From assembly GCF_003286085.1 (NCBI RefSeq), contig NW_020825288.1, positions 5,518,001 to 5,582,000 of the forward strand: 64,000 bases of DNA, given 5' to 3'. Position 1 is the first letter of the stretch, and each line of letters opens with the position of its first letter. This document shows positions 24,528 to 37,498 of the stretch, piece after piece. The notes beneath the pieces were generated by a model that had not been told where the DNA came from, did no database searches, and was given only the letters and a program-made list of their open reading frames with translations. A program made the translations under genes and the position numbers. The stretch comes from Drosophila persimilis (Eukaryota > Arthropoda > Insecta > Diptera > Drosophilidae).

Positions 24528-25061
24528 ATGATCATGCACACCCCGACTGCTGGGGCACACACACACCCCTTGCACCCCCTGCACCGCTTCAACCCCCTGC
24601 TAGTTGCTGCCACCATTGACAGCCAGTTAAGTCCAATTAAAGGCTATCTGCCCGAACGTATCTGCGAGTGCTTGTATCCCATTGACCGGCCAGCAAATTG
24701 CCATATCCATGTCAGACGACGAACTCCGGAGTGGGTTTTACGGCTGTGCCTCATTTTTTTGACTAGCCCAGCAGCCAGGCCCAAAAGGTTGCTGTTGTTG
24801 CTGCTGCTGCAGCTAATTGCCCATTACCCTGCCTCGGTACCGGCAATTTTATTTCGAGCTAACTGCAACTCAAAGACTTTCAAATGTCCAACAAGGCCTG
24901 CTGCCTGCTGCCAGCTGCTGCCAAATGGCTTGGGCAATGATCTCTCCAGCTCCGTCTCCGTCTCCATCTCCGGCTGCTGCTGCTGCATTTTGCAAGAATA
25001 CGGAACGGATCGGTGCGGATCGGAGCATTGCCCACGTGCTGAACACCACAATTTGGGTTAA
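24528..25061 (+). other. Orphan ORF (177 codons), uncertain
   Basis: ATG at 24528 (ATGATCATGCAC), stop at 25061; the same frame is open upstream to about 24378. The translation includes a poly-Leu run from GTTGCTGCTGCTGC and a Cys cluster near the end, with no recognised domain. Several frames on both strands are simultaneously open at 24790-25060, which suggests composition rather than selection. The length is nevertheless unusual for this base composition. Confidence 0.15.
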
Positions 25062-25978
25062 TTGCAACTCCCATTGTTGGGTGCTTAGCGCCTGGTATTT
25101 TTGACACTCGCTGCCAATATGATCGAGGGCCGAGGACAGGGGGAAGGGGGGCAGGGGGGTGGCCTGAGCCGCTGACTCAGAACTGAACGATAATAAATTG
25201 TTGCCATTGTCATTGGAAGCGTTCCGCAAGTTCTCCTTACGGTTCGATCTCTGGGCTTTGTTTTGAACAAAACTCGTATTTGTATCAGAGAATTTACGTA
25301 ATTCCTTACCCGATCATGCAACTTCTGGCTGCAATTGCGACTCAGCTTGCAATGGAAATGGAAAAATCGAAATTGAATGACAAATTTGATTTGTATCTTT
25401 GTATCGCAGCGCATCGTGCTTTGCACTTGGCGAGTGAGTGTGAGTGTGAGTCAATACCAGCCGATGTCCAAAGTACATACATATGCCGGAAGAGAAGTGT
25501 TGCTTTTGCCTGTGAGCATGGGGGCGTGGCATGACACAGGCAACACTCCCCGCCGCCCTGCCGCCCTGCGCCCCTGCTCATTGACTCATTCAGCAAATGG
25601 AATTGAATATTGTTCGCATTTTTTGTGTGTGTGTGTGCTGTGTCTAAATTGAAAGCCACTTAACCCATTTCCAGCATAATGCGAAACAGTTTGAGCTGTC
25701 TAATGGGGGCCTCTCTTCAGCTTTATTGGACGAGAGACGCGACGACTGCTGGCTGGTGCCTAATGAAGTTTGAATAAACAGCAAACAGACCCCAACAGCA
25801 GCCCGAAAAGTCATTAAAGAAACGGTTTTGATGCCGCAGCAGTTTGTGGATCATTATATAAGGCCGGTGGTCGCTTCTCTCGGCGCGGCTATGAATGCGA
25901 TTCGCCTTGCTTTCGCAATGGATGTTGGCCTGGTCAGGTCTGGGGGTCGTTGCGTCGAGATGATGCAAGCTGCAACGA

Positions 25979-26062
25979 GCGAGAGGGCGAGCGAGAGGGT
26001 GAGCGAGAAGGCGAGCGAGAGGGCGAGCGAGAGGGCGAGCGAGAGGACGAGCGAGAGGGCTA
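25979..26062. repeat. 12 bp minisatellite, seven units
   Basis: Seven tandem copies of GCGAGAGGGCGA with one or two substitutions in some. It encodes an ASER-type repeat in one plus frame and a LARP-type repeat on the minus strand, which explains the local ORFs on both strands. Confidence 0.92.
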
Positions 26063-26263
26063 GCTAGAGCGAGAGCGAGAGCCACCCAGGGCTGAACATC
26101 GATCGATCTCTGGTCTCCGATCAGTGGGTGGTTACTGGGGGCAATTTGGAGCCTAAACTTATTTATAAAGAAGCCTGTGAACACCTGAGATTCAGGCACA
26201 CATATATCCACATAAATTCCTGTATCTGTTTCCTTTTTCCTTCATTCTTTGGACTATCTATCT

Positions 26264-26479
26264 ATGGTATCCCAACTTAATACTGACTTTTATCAGGCCA
26301 CAATGGTACCAGCTGATGTCTATCTCCGGCGAGTAAAATTCTCCATATTCGAGAAAAACGACACCATAATTGAGCAATTACACTTTAATATGTTTCCCTC
26401 TTTCAAAAACACTCACAAAAAACTTTCCCAAAACAAATGGAAATGCTTGGAAAATAAAGTAAAAGAAACGAAAAAATAA
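26264..26479 (+). other. Orphan small ORF (71 codons), uncertain
   Basis: ATG at 26264, TAA at 26477-26479. The translation is non-repetitive with a Lys-rich C-terminus (KVKETKK). There is no signal peptide or recognised domain. It is followed by a CA tract. Likely chance. Confidence 0.12.
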
Positions 26480-29400
26480 CACACACACACACACAACCAA
26501 ATTTCCAGCTCCGCTTAAAGTTTTCTAAGTAGCACGTACGTAACATGGCCAACGGGTAATTTGGCCAACAACTGTTGTTGTTGCTGTGATTGTTGTTTGA
26601 TTGTTTGTTGGTTTCTGTTGCTGTTGCTGCGGTTTTCGGAGTCAACATAAATTCAAAAACATAAACATGGCTGTAATTGCGGTGTAATTGCAGCGAGTAG
26701 AAGCGGAAAACGAAAGTGCAGCGAGTAGAGAGAAAAAGCCAACAAAAAAGGGGATAGGATAGTATGGTGTTTTCGTATAATTGTGACCCAAAACAATTTT
26801 AAATGCGCTACAATTTCAATCAAAAGCGAATCGAATTTGTTGTAGCATTTTAGAAAGCCCCCCTCCGCCGTCCACCACCCTGCTCAAAACCCAGGGCTGG
26901 GCATCATCCAGGGGAGACCGAGGGGTGGTGGTGGAACAATGAAATTAAATTTGATTTCTTGATCGCCAAGGCACTTCACGGAATCTGGAAACCAAAGAGG
27001 CAGCAACGGCAACGGCTCACAAGTGAAAGTAAAAACCGAAAACCAAACAAAAAATACGAAAAAAAAGTGAAACAAAAACCAAAGCAACTTCAACAACAAC
27101 CACGACTCGGCTTTCATGGGTATTATGAAACGTAAGTCAGTCAACCAGCTAGTGGCAACACATAGAAGTTGGAAGGGGCAAGAGGCAAGAGGCAGGAGGC
27201 AAGAGGCTGAGGCTCAGATGGAGGACTGGCAAGTCATGCAAGCGCTGCGCAGACGCCGTTCGGGCAGGTGCGAGAAACTTTCAGCCAGCAGCCAAAACGG
27301 CATTGACTCCACCATCAAAATCGAATTGAAATTCAAATTCAAACTCAAATTCGAACCAGCGATGAGGTTGTTCGCACATTTCGCCGATCCGGGGGGACTC
27401 GAGAGCGTGTCTGGAGGCCATAGACGCATACGCGTTAGCGGGTAATTGCCACAGTGCTTGGAAGCGATGAGAAGCACTTGCCTGAAGATTGACTTGTCCA
27501 AAGTTGAAGGATCCCCGAGACCGATAGAGGCTGAGCCGAAGGACCTTCTCCATCGATCATCGATCTGTCCATATATTCCCCGAGACTCAACATTTCTGTT
27601 GTTGGCCTGAGGCATGCCCCTGCCTACTGATTGCTACTGCCGCACAATTAACGCTATGTCTGAGGTGCCACTGTCTTTGGGCACATCGGCCGGAGCTACC
27701 TGCTGATTTCCAAACATTAACTTAATTTTTTCTCATTTTTCTCTCGCCACCGTCGCTCTGGCACTGGAATTAATTATGCGTTTGCGCTCAATTTGTAGCC
27801 CAAGTAATTTTCCGTGGCAAAAGGCAGTCGAGAAGGTCGGTGGTGGGGGCGGGGGGCGGTGGTTTGTGGGTGGCTCCCCACTCGACTCGACACGGTTTTG
27901 CATTGGCTTTGGCTTTGGCTGGCTCTCCCTCTTGCAGAGTTTCACAATGGATTGAAATCAGCCTGGGCCCGGGACCGGAGTCGGAGTCGTCTTTGGCAAC
28001 ATCTTTCAGGCCGGCTATTTTGGGCGCTATTGTCTGTTGCATACTGCACTCGTGTGCTGCACTTGCTGCTTCTTGGCTGCAGCAGATAACAGGTGGCAAT
28101 TGTCTGCTCGGTTCGGCAATAAAGATTTTAATTAAGCGATTGGATTGGCCCAAACCCAATAGCAGCAGGTATATGTTTGTCAGATGGACTTATGAGGGCA
28201 ATCTATGCCTAACCGTAAGCTACATTGTATCCGTAAACACACACACACACACACAATCTCCTTGCCAATTAAAAAGATATTTCCAATCAATCTTCTTTGC
28301 TCGGGCTGCTCTTGATTCAACAATTTTCCATTGCTTTATGGACTTTTCCACGCACAGGCACACACAACTGAATCTGAATCTGCATCTGCATTTGCGAGTA
28401 TCTGAGTATCTGTTAATGCCAAGGTGGCAAAGTATCTATTAGATGCCGTTAGCTGTAACTGCAGTCTTTTTATTCGCTGCCAACACGCAGTCCAGCGTTT
28501 CAGCGTATTTTCAAAATTGGCTTTCATATCCATCCCCAAACAGAGGCAGAGGGGGGGCCTGGACTGGGGCTGTAATTACGGGCGACAGGCGCAGGAAGCG
28601 GCAAATTAGAAGAAAAGTCGGTGGCAACAAGAGCCATGCTTTCGGCGGGATCCAGCCGCATTATCCTGCGGCGACTGGGCGACCGTCCAGCGATTAGCCA
28701 CTGAACGCCATAATTTCCGCGTTTGACGTGTGGAGAGCACGCGAATGTTTACTTCGGGTGTTTCTACTCTGGATACCCTGTAGTCGTAGACCAAAAGGCA
28801 TTACAAATCAGGAAAATGCAATGATTCCTCTCAATTTTCCCTAGATTTCCCAAGGCATCAGAGTTTGAATAACTCCATGAGTGAGTATCTTCAAGTCCTA
28901 TATCTCCTTCTTTAGCATTACTATTGTTTTTTTTTTGTGCTGTTTGCTCGACGGTACACGGAAGCGGTTCGGGCGTTTCTTTCATTGGAATGGAGCCATA
29001 AAACTTAATGATTTTCGAATTAGTTGTTTGATAAGCTACCCCCGCAGCCCACCCAAAATGGATACAAACATGACAAATTTCTGTTTCAGTTCGGTTTAGT
29101 TTGGTGGAAAGTTGAGCAGAAGTTGGGGGCCCCAGGCACAACTGTGTTATTAACTTTATGCATAGATACAGATACGAGTTAGTGGCACTGGCACTGGTAC
29201 TGCCAGCCAAGTAATGAGCATGAATGTGGGCCAACTCATGTCGAGGCTATGCAATTATGCTCAAGAGCGGAGAGCCGCCAGAGCCGCCAGAGAACTGTGC
29301 CAAGGCGGTCAGAGATGGAGTTGCAGCTGGAGAGAACGCACTCGAATATGAGAAAGAAATACAAAAAAAAAAAAAAACATGCCAGCATAATAATTATTTT

Positions 29401-30400
29401 GTTTCACTTTTGACATTTGCCTGCATCCGCGTCTGCCCCACACTCTGTCTCTGTCTCTGTCTCTGCCCCACACTCTGCCGTCTCTATCTGTCTATCTCTT
29501 CTCGTATATCTGGGCAATTGTATCTTTGGCCTGAGAACAATGAGACATAACACTAAATTAGCATTAGCATTAACCCGGAAACTTACGCAGCTGCTGCGCC
29601 TGCACTGCTCTGCACTGCCTCCATGGGAGGGTGTTGCACGGCCCGGGACCGGGCCCGGCACCGGGCTGACTCATGTTGCAGGTGTGGCCTGTCCCAGTTG
29701 GTTGCTGGAGTTGCAAATTAACTTGTTTGCCATGCCATTAGATGCCGCAAATTTATGGTTTATATGATTTTGGTCAACCAACCAAGAAGTGGGTCGTGCA
29801 CATGCTGAGAAAAAAATCCTCTACATATATTTTTCCAGCATTCTTCTGCCTGGTATCTCTGTGGCTCTGTGGCTGTGTGGCTCTGTGGCAGTGTCTGTGG
29901 CTGTGTCTGACCCACTTGCCAAACGGAAAGTGAAAACATGCTGGCCTTAATTGATATTTGGGCCATTCGCTACTGGTTGCCGGGGCAAAAGCTTCTAAAA
30001 TTCGCAAAACTACCAAAAACCACAATGCAAAATTCGCTTCGCCTCTTTGGCGTGGAATGGGATCTTGGATTTGGATTTTGGCATGCCAAACGAGTTGGAA
30101 AGTGCGAATTTTTGCACGTCTCGGCATTAGCATAAGGCAGAAAACAGAAACCAACAAAAACAACAAAAAAACAAGAAGCAAATGTTACTTAAACCAAAAC
30201 AAAAAACAAATCTACAAAAGACTTTGAGACCTTTGAGACGAAACTGGAGGCAATCGTTTCGAGTTGTTTTATGAGATATATAAACAAAAAAACTGTTTAT
30301 ACATTTGAAGAGCTTCATTAGGGGCCAGAGTTGGTGGCATATCTCAGAGATATTTCAGGGATTATCGCAGAACACTGCAGGCTTGAAGGAAACGTGAGAG

Positions 30401-30445
30401 ATACCCTAGGGTTTCTTGATATGATCTTGGGGAGGTCTTGAAGAA
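30401..30445 (+). repeat. Diverged dispersed repeat, copy A
   Basis: ATACCCTAGGG followed by TGATATGATCTTGGGG and then TCTTGAAG. The same order of blocks, with substitutions, occurs at 37456-37498. Probably two old copies of one element. Confidence 0.45.
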
Positions 30446-31185
30446 GTGGATTGTGGGTAAAGGATTACCCAATCTACAGGTAAAAATATCTATCAGATTG
30501 GCTTACTTTTGATGTAAGTGTCTCGAAATCATTGCCTATATCAGAGATTCGATAGTTTTTCCGATCCAGAGATAGTCAAAATTGTGGAACCAACTTTGTT
30601 CCTGCCTCGTTTGTTAACACTTTCGCATGGCTTCGGCCAGGGCCCGGTGTCGGCAAAGCCAAACAAAATAAAAGCATCTCATGGCTGCGATGCGGCACCA
30701 AGTCGCGTGTATCTACGGCGCGATGGGGCAAACAGCTGCTGATGTGCTACGCAAACAATGATTGGCATTTGTTGTTATCTCTGCTGTTGCCGCTTCTGTT
30801 GCCGCCGCTGTGGTTGTTGATGCCACACACTGGTGCAGTGGTTGCTGTCGAAGTATTTGCACTCTTTGAAAATTTCCAAGATGCTATGGAGGCGGCAACA
30901 GCAACAGCCACGGACAAGGCGGTGGCGGTGGCGGGTAGCTTTGAAAACTTTTGAAATTTCTGCCCATTTGCTATGATACGGCAGTAGAGTAGGGGCCATG
31001 CGGCATGTGGCATGGGCTGGGGCTGGGGCATGAGCATGAGGCACTTGTTTAAAGTTTAATTAAGGAATCTCCCGCTTTGTTCGCCAAGAAATTAACTCCC
31101 AGCGAGGCTTGCGAGCTCTCAAACTACATAATTGAAAGCCGATTCCCATCGCATGGGAGTTGAGAGGTCAGTTCCAGGTACTTAC

Positions 31186-31261
31186 CCCCTGGAAGCCCAC
31201 AGATTACCTGCCACATCACATATGTACGGCCCCCTTTTTTGTTTGTGTCTTGTATACGCAC
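31186..31261 (-). other. Candidate 76-base exon, minus strand
   Basis: The acceptor has a pyrimidine tract of about 35 bases ending CTCTTTCCAG (AG at 31263-31262), and the donor is GGG|GTAAGTAC (GT at 31185-31184). Both are close to consensus. Two frames are open across it, but the frame that would join phase 0 of the 19751 exon is stopped by TGA and TAA, so as a 76-base exon it must be untranslated leader. An alternative donor, GCAG|GTAATC at 31207, would give a 54-base exon that is frame-neutral and open (VRIQDTNKKGGRTYVMWQ). It also contains the minimal uORF ATGTGA. Confidence 0.5.
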
Positions 31262-33398
31262 CTGGAAAGAGAGCAGAGCAGAGGGGGGAAAAAGTGGGTT
31301 AGAGCTGTGTTTAATCGTTCAATAAAGTGTGGCAACAAATGTTGCATTTAAATTGCCACAGCAGGAACCCCCCAAACGGTTTTCCATTTGCCACAGAGTT
31401 TTCCTCAAACAGCTGGCAAGCACCTGTAGGCCACAAATCGTTGGTCGGGCACCGGCACCGGCAAATGCTTCAGCATCAAACGAAAAAAAAACTAAAAACT
31501 AACAACGAATGCAGCTATAAAGCAGGGGAATTGTTTAAGTTGTTGCATAAAGCAAAGTTTGAGCGCAGTTTGAGCCAAGAAGAAGTGGTGGAAGAAGAGA
31601 AGAAACCAACGCTGCTGCCGTGCGAAAAAAGTGAAAGTAATGCAACAAAAACTCACAACAACAATGGCCAAAACAGTAGCCAATAAGCCATAAACAACAA
31701 CAACAACAAAATGGCAAGAAAACCGCAATGAGGATGGGAGGCAGCAGACAAAAAAAAATGTATAAAATTTTCCACAGGTGAATGAAAAAAGAAAAAAAAA
31801 CTTCGATCTGCAAAAATTGTTGCCAAAAGTATGATTATATTACTGGGATTATCTCCATCTCTCTCTCTCTCTCTCTCTCTGTCCGACCCAATCGAATGTC
31901 AAACACAAAAACAACAACAAAATACCTCTGGCATCTCTTTGCAGATGCAGATACAATGGACGATAAAGGTAGCGTTGTAATTGAGTCGCTGCCGGGGCTG
32001 GGATGTTGATGCTTTTGCTGCTGTTGGCCTGGCCAAAAAGTTGAGTTGTCAAACCTAACGAGCGGCAGCATAAAATCATTAGCCATAATGCACGACAAAT
32101 CCACGAAGAGAAGAGAAGGCTGTCTGCATTCGAATGCGGAAATGTTTGCTCTGTCCCTGGGTGCGGGTGCCGTCTAGGTAAACACAATGGGTATCTACAT
32201 ATGTGTGGGTGGGTTTATGGTCAAAAAATGAGGTAGACTTGCCGCTGTTTATTGGCTTAAGCTGTTAGCGCTAGTTTGAACACGACGAGACGTGGCTATC
32301 GGGCCTGGCCGGGCTGGCCTTCCGCTATTTATCTTGCAGATACGCTCTGGCAATTGAACCAAACGCAGATATACTCGTAAATAAGTTGGCTGGCATCACT
32401 ATTTTCTTTAGTAAAACAAAAAACAAAGGCTTGATGTGGCTTGCTACCTACTAAGATCGTTTCTAGGAATGATTAAACATTCCATACCATTGACCTTTGA
32501 CCCAGCTAAGAACACACACGCACACAGCCCAGGAGAGGTAGCACTTGACTCACATAGATACACAAAGATACGAGTATCTCCCAAGACCATGCTTCGGTGC
32601 CGCTCAACACCTATTTTTCCCCAGAATTCTCAAGCATTCTGACCGCAGTCCAATGATTATCCTCCCCCTGCGACACACCGCTCATCTGCTCCTCCGCAAC
32701 TACGGGTCGGATCTGCCTTTGTGCAGCCACTTTGTGCCGTCCACTCGTATTTACTTTGTTTTATCTTTGTCGCTGTCGCTGCCTGTCTCTGTCTCTGTCT
32801 TTGCCCCGGCGTGGCATAATATTTTACACAGGTTCAGGTGCTCAGAGCGGCCTAATTAGAGACGCACACACACAGAGACGCATCTGAGAGCAGGACGGGA
32901 CTGCTTTGCGGCCACTTAATTTCTGAGACAACTGCATGTAATTAAAGGCGAATACTGGAGAGGGGCACCCGCCTCTGTCTGCTAATTTATTCAAACTCGG
33001 CGTCCGAAGCTGCCGAAAAATACAAAAAAAAAGGGAAAAAAGAAAACCTAAAAATATACCATACACGTGCAGGAATGCACCCAAGAGAGTTTTCTCCCCC
33101 TCCCACTCCCCGTTTACGAGGGGCTTTTCATGTGTGCGTGGAAATGTTAATGGGGTCATTTGCCTGCAGCGGGGCAAATGCAAACGCCTCGAATGTTTCT
33201 TTCAAATTTCACGCTTGTATCCAAGCGTCGTGTGTGGGGAATTCATTCGTACTCGTTCTATTCGTAGCATTTTTTTATTAGAATTAAAGGGGTGCCATAT
33301 ATATTTTGTATAATTTCTAATGAGCTTTGAAATCTTGGCACAAACGGAATGATTTCTTTACTCCCAAGTCGATGGCCCTTCTCCTCCTTCTGGCTTAC

Positions 33399-33428
33399 CA
33401 GGGTTGCCACAATCGCTGCCACTGACAT
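33399..33428 (-). CDS. Possible first coding exon (tentative)
   Basis: On the minus strand an ATG at 33428 is followed by nine codons (MSVAAIVATL) and then a good donor, CTG|GTAAGCC (GT at 33398-33397), in phase 0. That is exactly the phase required by the exon at 19751, giving ...VATL|EPIELKK. The Kozak context is poor (T at -3). A possible acceptor, ATCTATGCAG, lies at about 33467, 38 bases upstream of the ATG. Phase agreement has a one-in-three chance by itself, and another ATG exon candidate with the same property exists at 45880-45791, so this is tentative. Confidence 0.22.
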
Positions 33429-36400
33429 TCACGGACAGTAATCGCCGATTGCATCACTGTGGCACCTGCATAGATAACCGGCAGACAACTTTTGCTCAAT
33501 TGGCAGCGTGTTGCCTCAGCTTCAAGAGCGAAGAGCGAGACGGTGCGAATATCGAGTCAGTTAACGTTTATCAGTGAATTGTTTCGTAATATTTTTGGGT
33601 GGCTCTTATCAGACAGCCCCCAGCCAGCGGGGGGTGGGAGGCTCCACATGAAACAACACAACTTCCGCCGTGGGCTATCAATGCTCACGTGCCTGTTGCA
33701 CAGAGCACACTTGTGCCCCGCTTCTGGCCTGATTAATGGCGGGTTATCGCTATCTACAGGCATTGCCATTAACCAAACGCATTCTTGGCCTGGCCTGGCC
33801 TGGCTCTGCTTTGTGTTTGGTCATCGCCGCTGACACACGTGTCATTTGCAAATCGCGACTTTGGCACGTCCCCATTTTGTGGCGTCGACAGATTTAGCGC
33901 ATGTCACAGCTGTGGGCTGGGGGTAGGGGCAATGGGGGATGGGCCTCAGTCTTGGAGCCTGCCATTGTTGACTGGCGTTGACATTAATCTCAATTTTGTT
34001 TGTTTGTATTTCTCGCACAGCTGCGTGCACTTGAAGTCACCAGAAAATCACAACAGAAAATCGCTGCGAATATGTGCAGTTTTTATTAATTTCTGTTTTG
34101 AATCTCAGACAATTGTTCGTGTCTTTTGTGCACTTTTTTCTAATTAGCTCATTATAACTGATTTAATTGCTCATTGTCGTCGCGCGAGTCTCTAATCGGC
34201 GACTGCCTGGCATTCGATGGCAGATGCATCTCAAGCCCTGCTAAATGCGCAGTTAACAGACAATCAAATGGGGGGGTGAGTGGGGTGGGGGGGAAGATAT
34301 GCAGCAGAGCTCTTGACCAGGCAAAGATTACAGATTCTATCTGTATTTCCTTATTTTCTGCGAGTGACACACTTTTCGTAAAAGATTTTATTTCATTTAC
34401 GAAACTGTTCACAGTTTTCCCCGTTCCCACCCCGTTTGGCGGTGAAAATGCTTGAAATGCTTTTTATGCACACGTTCGGCAATGAGGAAATCTTTACGAG
34501 CACATCTGCCGCATAAAGTGGCCAAGAGCGGCGACTGGCACCAGCGCTGGCTGCATGGGGCAGAGTTGAGGCTGGAGCTGCAGTCAACTTGTTGTAGCTG
34601 GCAATTAATTACGGCCAGTAGCAGTTGACAGTTGTTTGGGCTTGGGCCTTGCCTCCTGCCTCCTGACTCTTGCCTCCTGCCTCCTGCCTCTTGCGGCTGC
34701 TTTACTATTTGATCTTTGCACTTCGATAGCGAAACGTGCAGATGCGTGGTGGCCTGTGTGTGTGGGGCAACCAGGAAGTGTATGCCAAACGGTCGTCAAG
34801 TGCTTCGAATTAACAGCAACAGCTAAAGCCACTTATATAGCTGCCACACAGCCGCACAGCCGCACAGCCACGCCCTGTCCGTCAGCGCCTTTCACAAAAA
34901 CATTACTGAAATGCAAACCAAACAAACAAAAGGCCAACGTGACATTTGAGAGTCAAGTTAATTGGTTTAGAAAATCCAGGCGGAAAGGCGAGCCGCCGGC
35001 AGAGGCCCCTCATCATATTTATAAGTCGTTTACACACACACACACAGACTAAACCCACACACAGATACTCATTAGCCCAAGTTCTACACTAATTTGTATC
35101 TTTCTTTCTGGTTTCTGTTTTCTGTGTGTGTTTTTTTTTTGGGAATGGGGTCAACTTTTTGTGAAAAGGCCTACAAAATGCAACAAACAGAAAAAAAAAA
35201 GAATTGACGAAGCGTTAAGCAACTAACTCCGTGGCAGGTTGACTGGGGCAGTGGCAGTGGCACGGGATGGGTATGGGTATGTTTATGGGGCAATCAGCCA
35301 GCCAACCACAGCAGCAGCAGCAGCAGCAACAATCCCTTGTTTATGCAACTCACGCAGGGGGAAAACTGTACAGAAATTTTCCTCTTTGTGCTTCTGCTGT
35401 CAGTTTTGCGTTTTGTTTTACACTTTCTGAGTGGGGGGGATAGGGGGCTGGGGGGGAGGGGTTAATGGGAAAACTTTGGATTCAATTAGAGACGAGGGCT
35501 AAGGGCAAGCGACAGATCCAGATATAGTTGAGGCATTCGACTGTGAAGTTCAAATTACTTGCACAAATTGGGCAACAATTGGAGAGTCGAGAATCAAGAG
35601 TCAAGAATCGAGAATCGAGAACATAGCTGAACTCTTGACTTTTGCCCGAGCTCCACTACCCACTCCCCCCTCCATTCCAATTCAATTAACCAGCCAGGGC
35701 CATAATTATGTAATATTTCAGAATCGAGTGAGTGGCAGTGGCAGAGTGGAAGCGAGACAGTTAGTCCCAAGGTCTCGCCTGTGTGGCAGGCAGGTCTTTG
35801 CCATCCATTTGGCTGTCAGCATTTGGGTCTCTAAGCCGCAGACACACACAAAAAAGCACAAAAAAAAGGCCAAATGAAAAATGAAATGAGCAACAGCCGA
35901 CAGAAATTGTTTACAAAACGATACGCTTGGCCCCGGAGACACCCGGAGACCCAAAGTCAGAGCCAGAGCCAGAGCCGGGGCGCCACTCCCAGAATCCGAG
36001 CCCCAGACCCCAACAAAAAAGCCAAAATCCAAAACGATGGACGAGCGCAGGCGCAGCGGCAGCGGCAGCGGCAGCGGTTTTTAACTTTTTCATTTACCGT
36101 TTCGGCACCGTACCGCTTGCCACATAAATTCTGCAGCAAATTTCATTGCAACGGGGCCTTGTGGCAGCAGCAGCAGCAGCGGCTTTGCATACTTGCGGCG
36201 CCTGATTAATTTATAAATATTTCTGGATTTTTCTTTCGGTTTTTGTGTAATTTATTGACGTTTCGCCATTGTATGTGTATCTTGCGGATGCAGTGTGTCC
36301 AGCCCATGAATATTGAAACCAAAGCCGGCCGCCTGTCTGCCCCAATGAATCCCCATTGAATCCCGTGTTCGCACCGCTGTTGATGCATATCTTGGCTAAT

Positions 36401-37455
36401 GCCAGCACTCACGCGTAACATGGCCAAAACATAGCCGGGAACATGCAATTTTCCAATTTGGTTAATTGCTTCATTTTTCACATTTTGTTTGCCACAAGCT
36501 GAGCAATTTTATTGTAGGAAGGAGAGGAGAGGAGCTTCTTGAGAGAATTTTTCTTTGGATTTTCCTTGGATTTTTATAGATTTTCATATAAAAACATCTA
36601 TCAAAATGTGTCCCATATTTTCGGCATTTTGTGGGGGTGTATCTCACTCTTTTGCTCTTGACAACAGCAGCCATTAACCAGATCCAACACAACATTTACA
36701 TATTCCAATCGAATGCAGCTGCATGTGTATCTGTGTGTGTTTTTGATGTTGCCTCATGGATGCCAACACCCACACTTTAACCTTCTCTTCGCATCGATTT
36801 AAGCAATTTAATTAGCCATGAAGGCCTACGTGAGTGAGTGAATGACGGCCCGAATGAATCACTTAGCCGAATGCCGCTTTCAAAACCGATTTCATGTTAA
36901 TGCCAGACAAGTTGGTATTAATTTTGGCCCCTTTCCCAGTCAAAGGGCAACCATTTCAACGTAGATAAAGGAACATATGCTTGCATAATCCTTCGATTTG
37001 AGGTATTCCTGGGCTTGTTCCCCCTCGGTTCGAATGATGACAAATTTCGCTTGAAACGATTTTCCTGAAGAGACTCGTCTCGACTCGAGGAGCCGCACAG
37101 TCGACGAGCAAATCTCAAGATTGATTCACTCGAGTGCCACTTGAAAGATACCCATTTCGGGTTATTCAGAGTGCATGTTAAATTAATTATGCGTTGAAAA
37201 TAACGACAGAACAAAACAAAAAACAAACCGAAAATTAACCCAAATGCGGCATTTACTCAAACAAAAAGGAACAAAAGCCGCTCAAGTAGCTGCTCAAGTC
37301 AATTTTATATATTTCAGTCGGGGAAAAAATGTTTTTTAACACTTTAAGCAGACGACAAGCCGATAAGCAGCTACCAAAAATGTACGAGCATATATACAAA
37401 AAATTAAAATTAAAAATAAAAATGAAATGAAAGGAAGGCTGGAACGAATCTTGAA

Positions 37456-37498
37456 ATACCCTAGGGAATCGAATGATGCTTGGGGATTGTGAGTCTTA
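37456..37498 (+). repeat. Diverged dispersed repeat, copy B
   Basis: ATACCCTAGGG, then ATGATGCTTGGGG and TCTTATAAG, collinear with copy A at 30401-30445. It runs into the perfect palindrome at 37490-37507. Confidence 0.45.

Larger units (their letters stand above)
22506..31185 (-). other. Upstream intronic region with no supported gene
   Basis: AT-rich around 23930-24430 with repeated GTATCT/AGATAC words, CTG/CAG-rich around 24790-24990, and a 12 bp minisatellite at 25979-26062. It contains two orphan ORFs (24528-25061 and 26264-26479, plus strand) and a possible plus-strand leader and donor near 27116-27131. No exon of the minus-strand gene is convincing here; a donor at 29585 (CTGC|GTAAGT) follows a short ATG frame but does not match phase 0. 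Confidence 0.5.

Noticed and set aside
29585..29628. Minus-strand ATG exon (MEAVQSSAGAAA) with donor GTAAGT
   Set aside because: Ends two bases into a codon, which would put a stop four codons into the 19751 exon.
30742..30954. Leu-rich membrane-like ORF
   Set aside because: The hydrophobic segment is a CTG/TTGCCG repeat translated by chance.
36206..36481. Minus-strand frame ending ATGTTACGC|GTGAGT in phase 0
   Set aside because: The frame lacks an ATG except two codons before the donor, so it would add only MLR.
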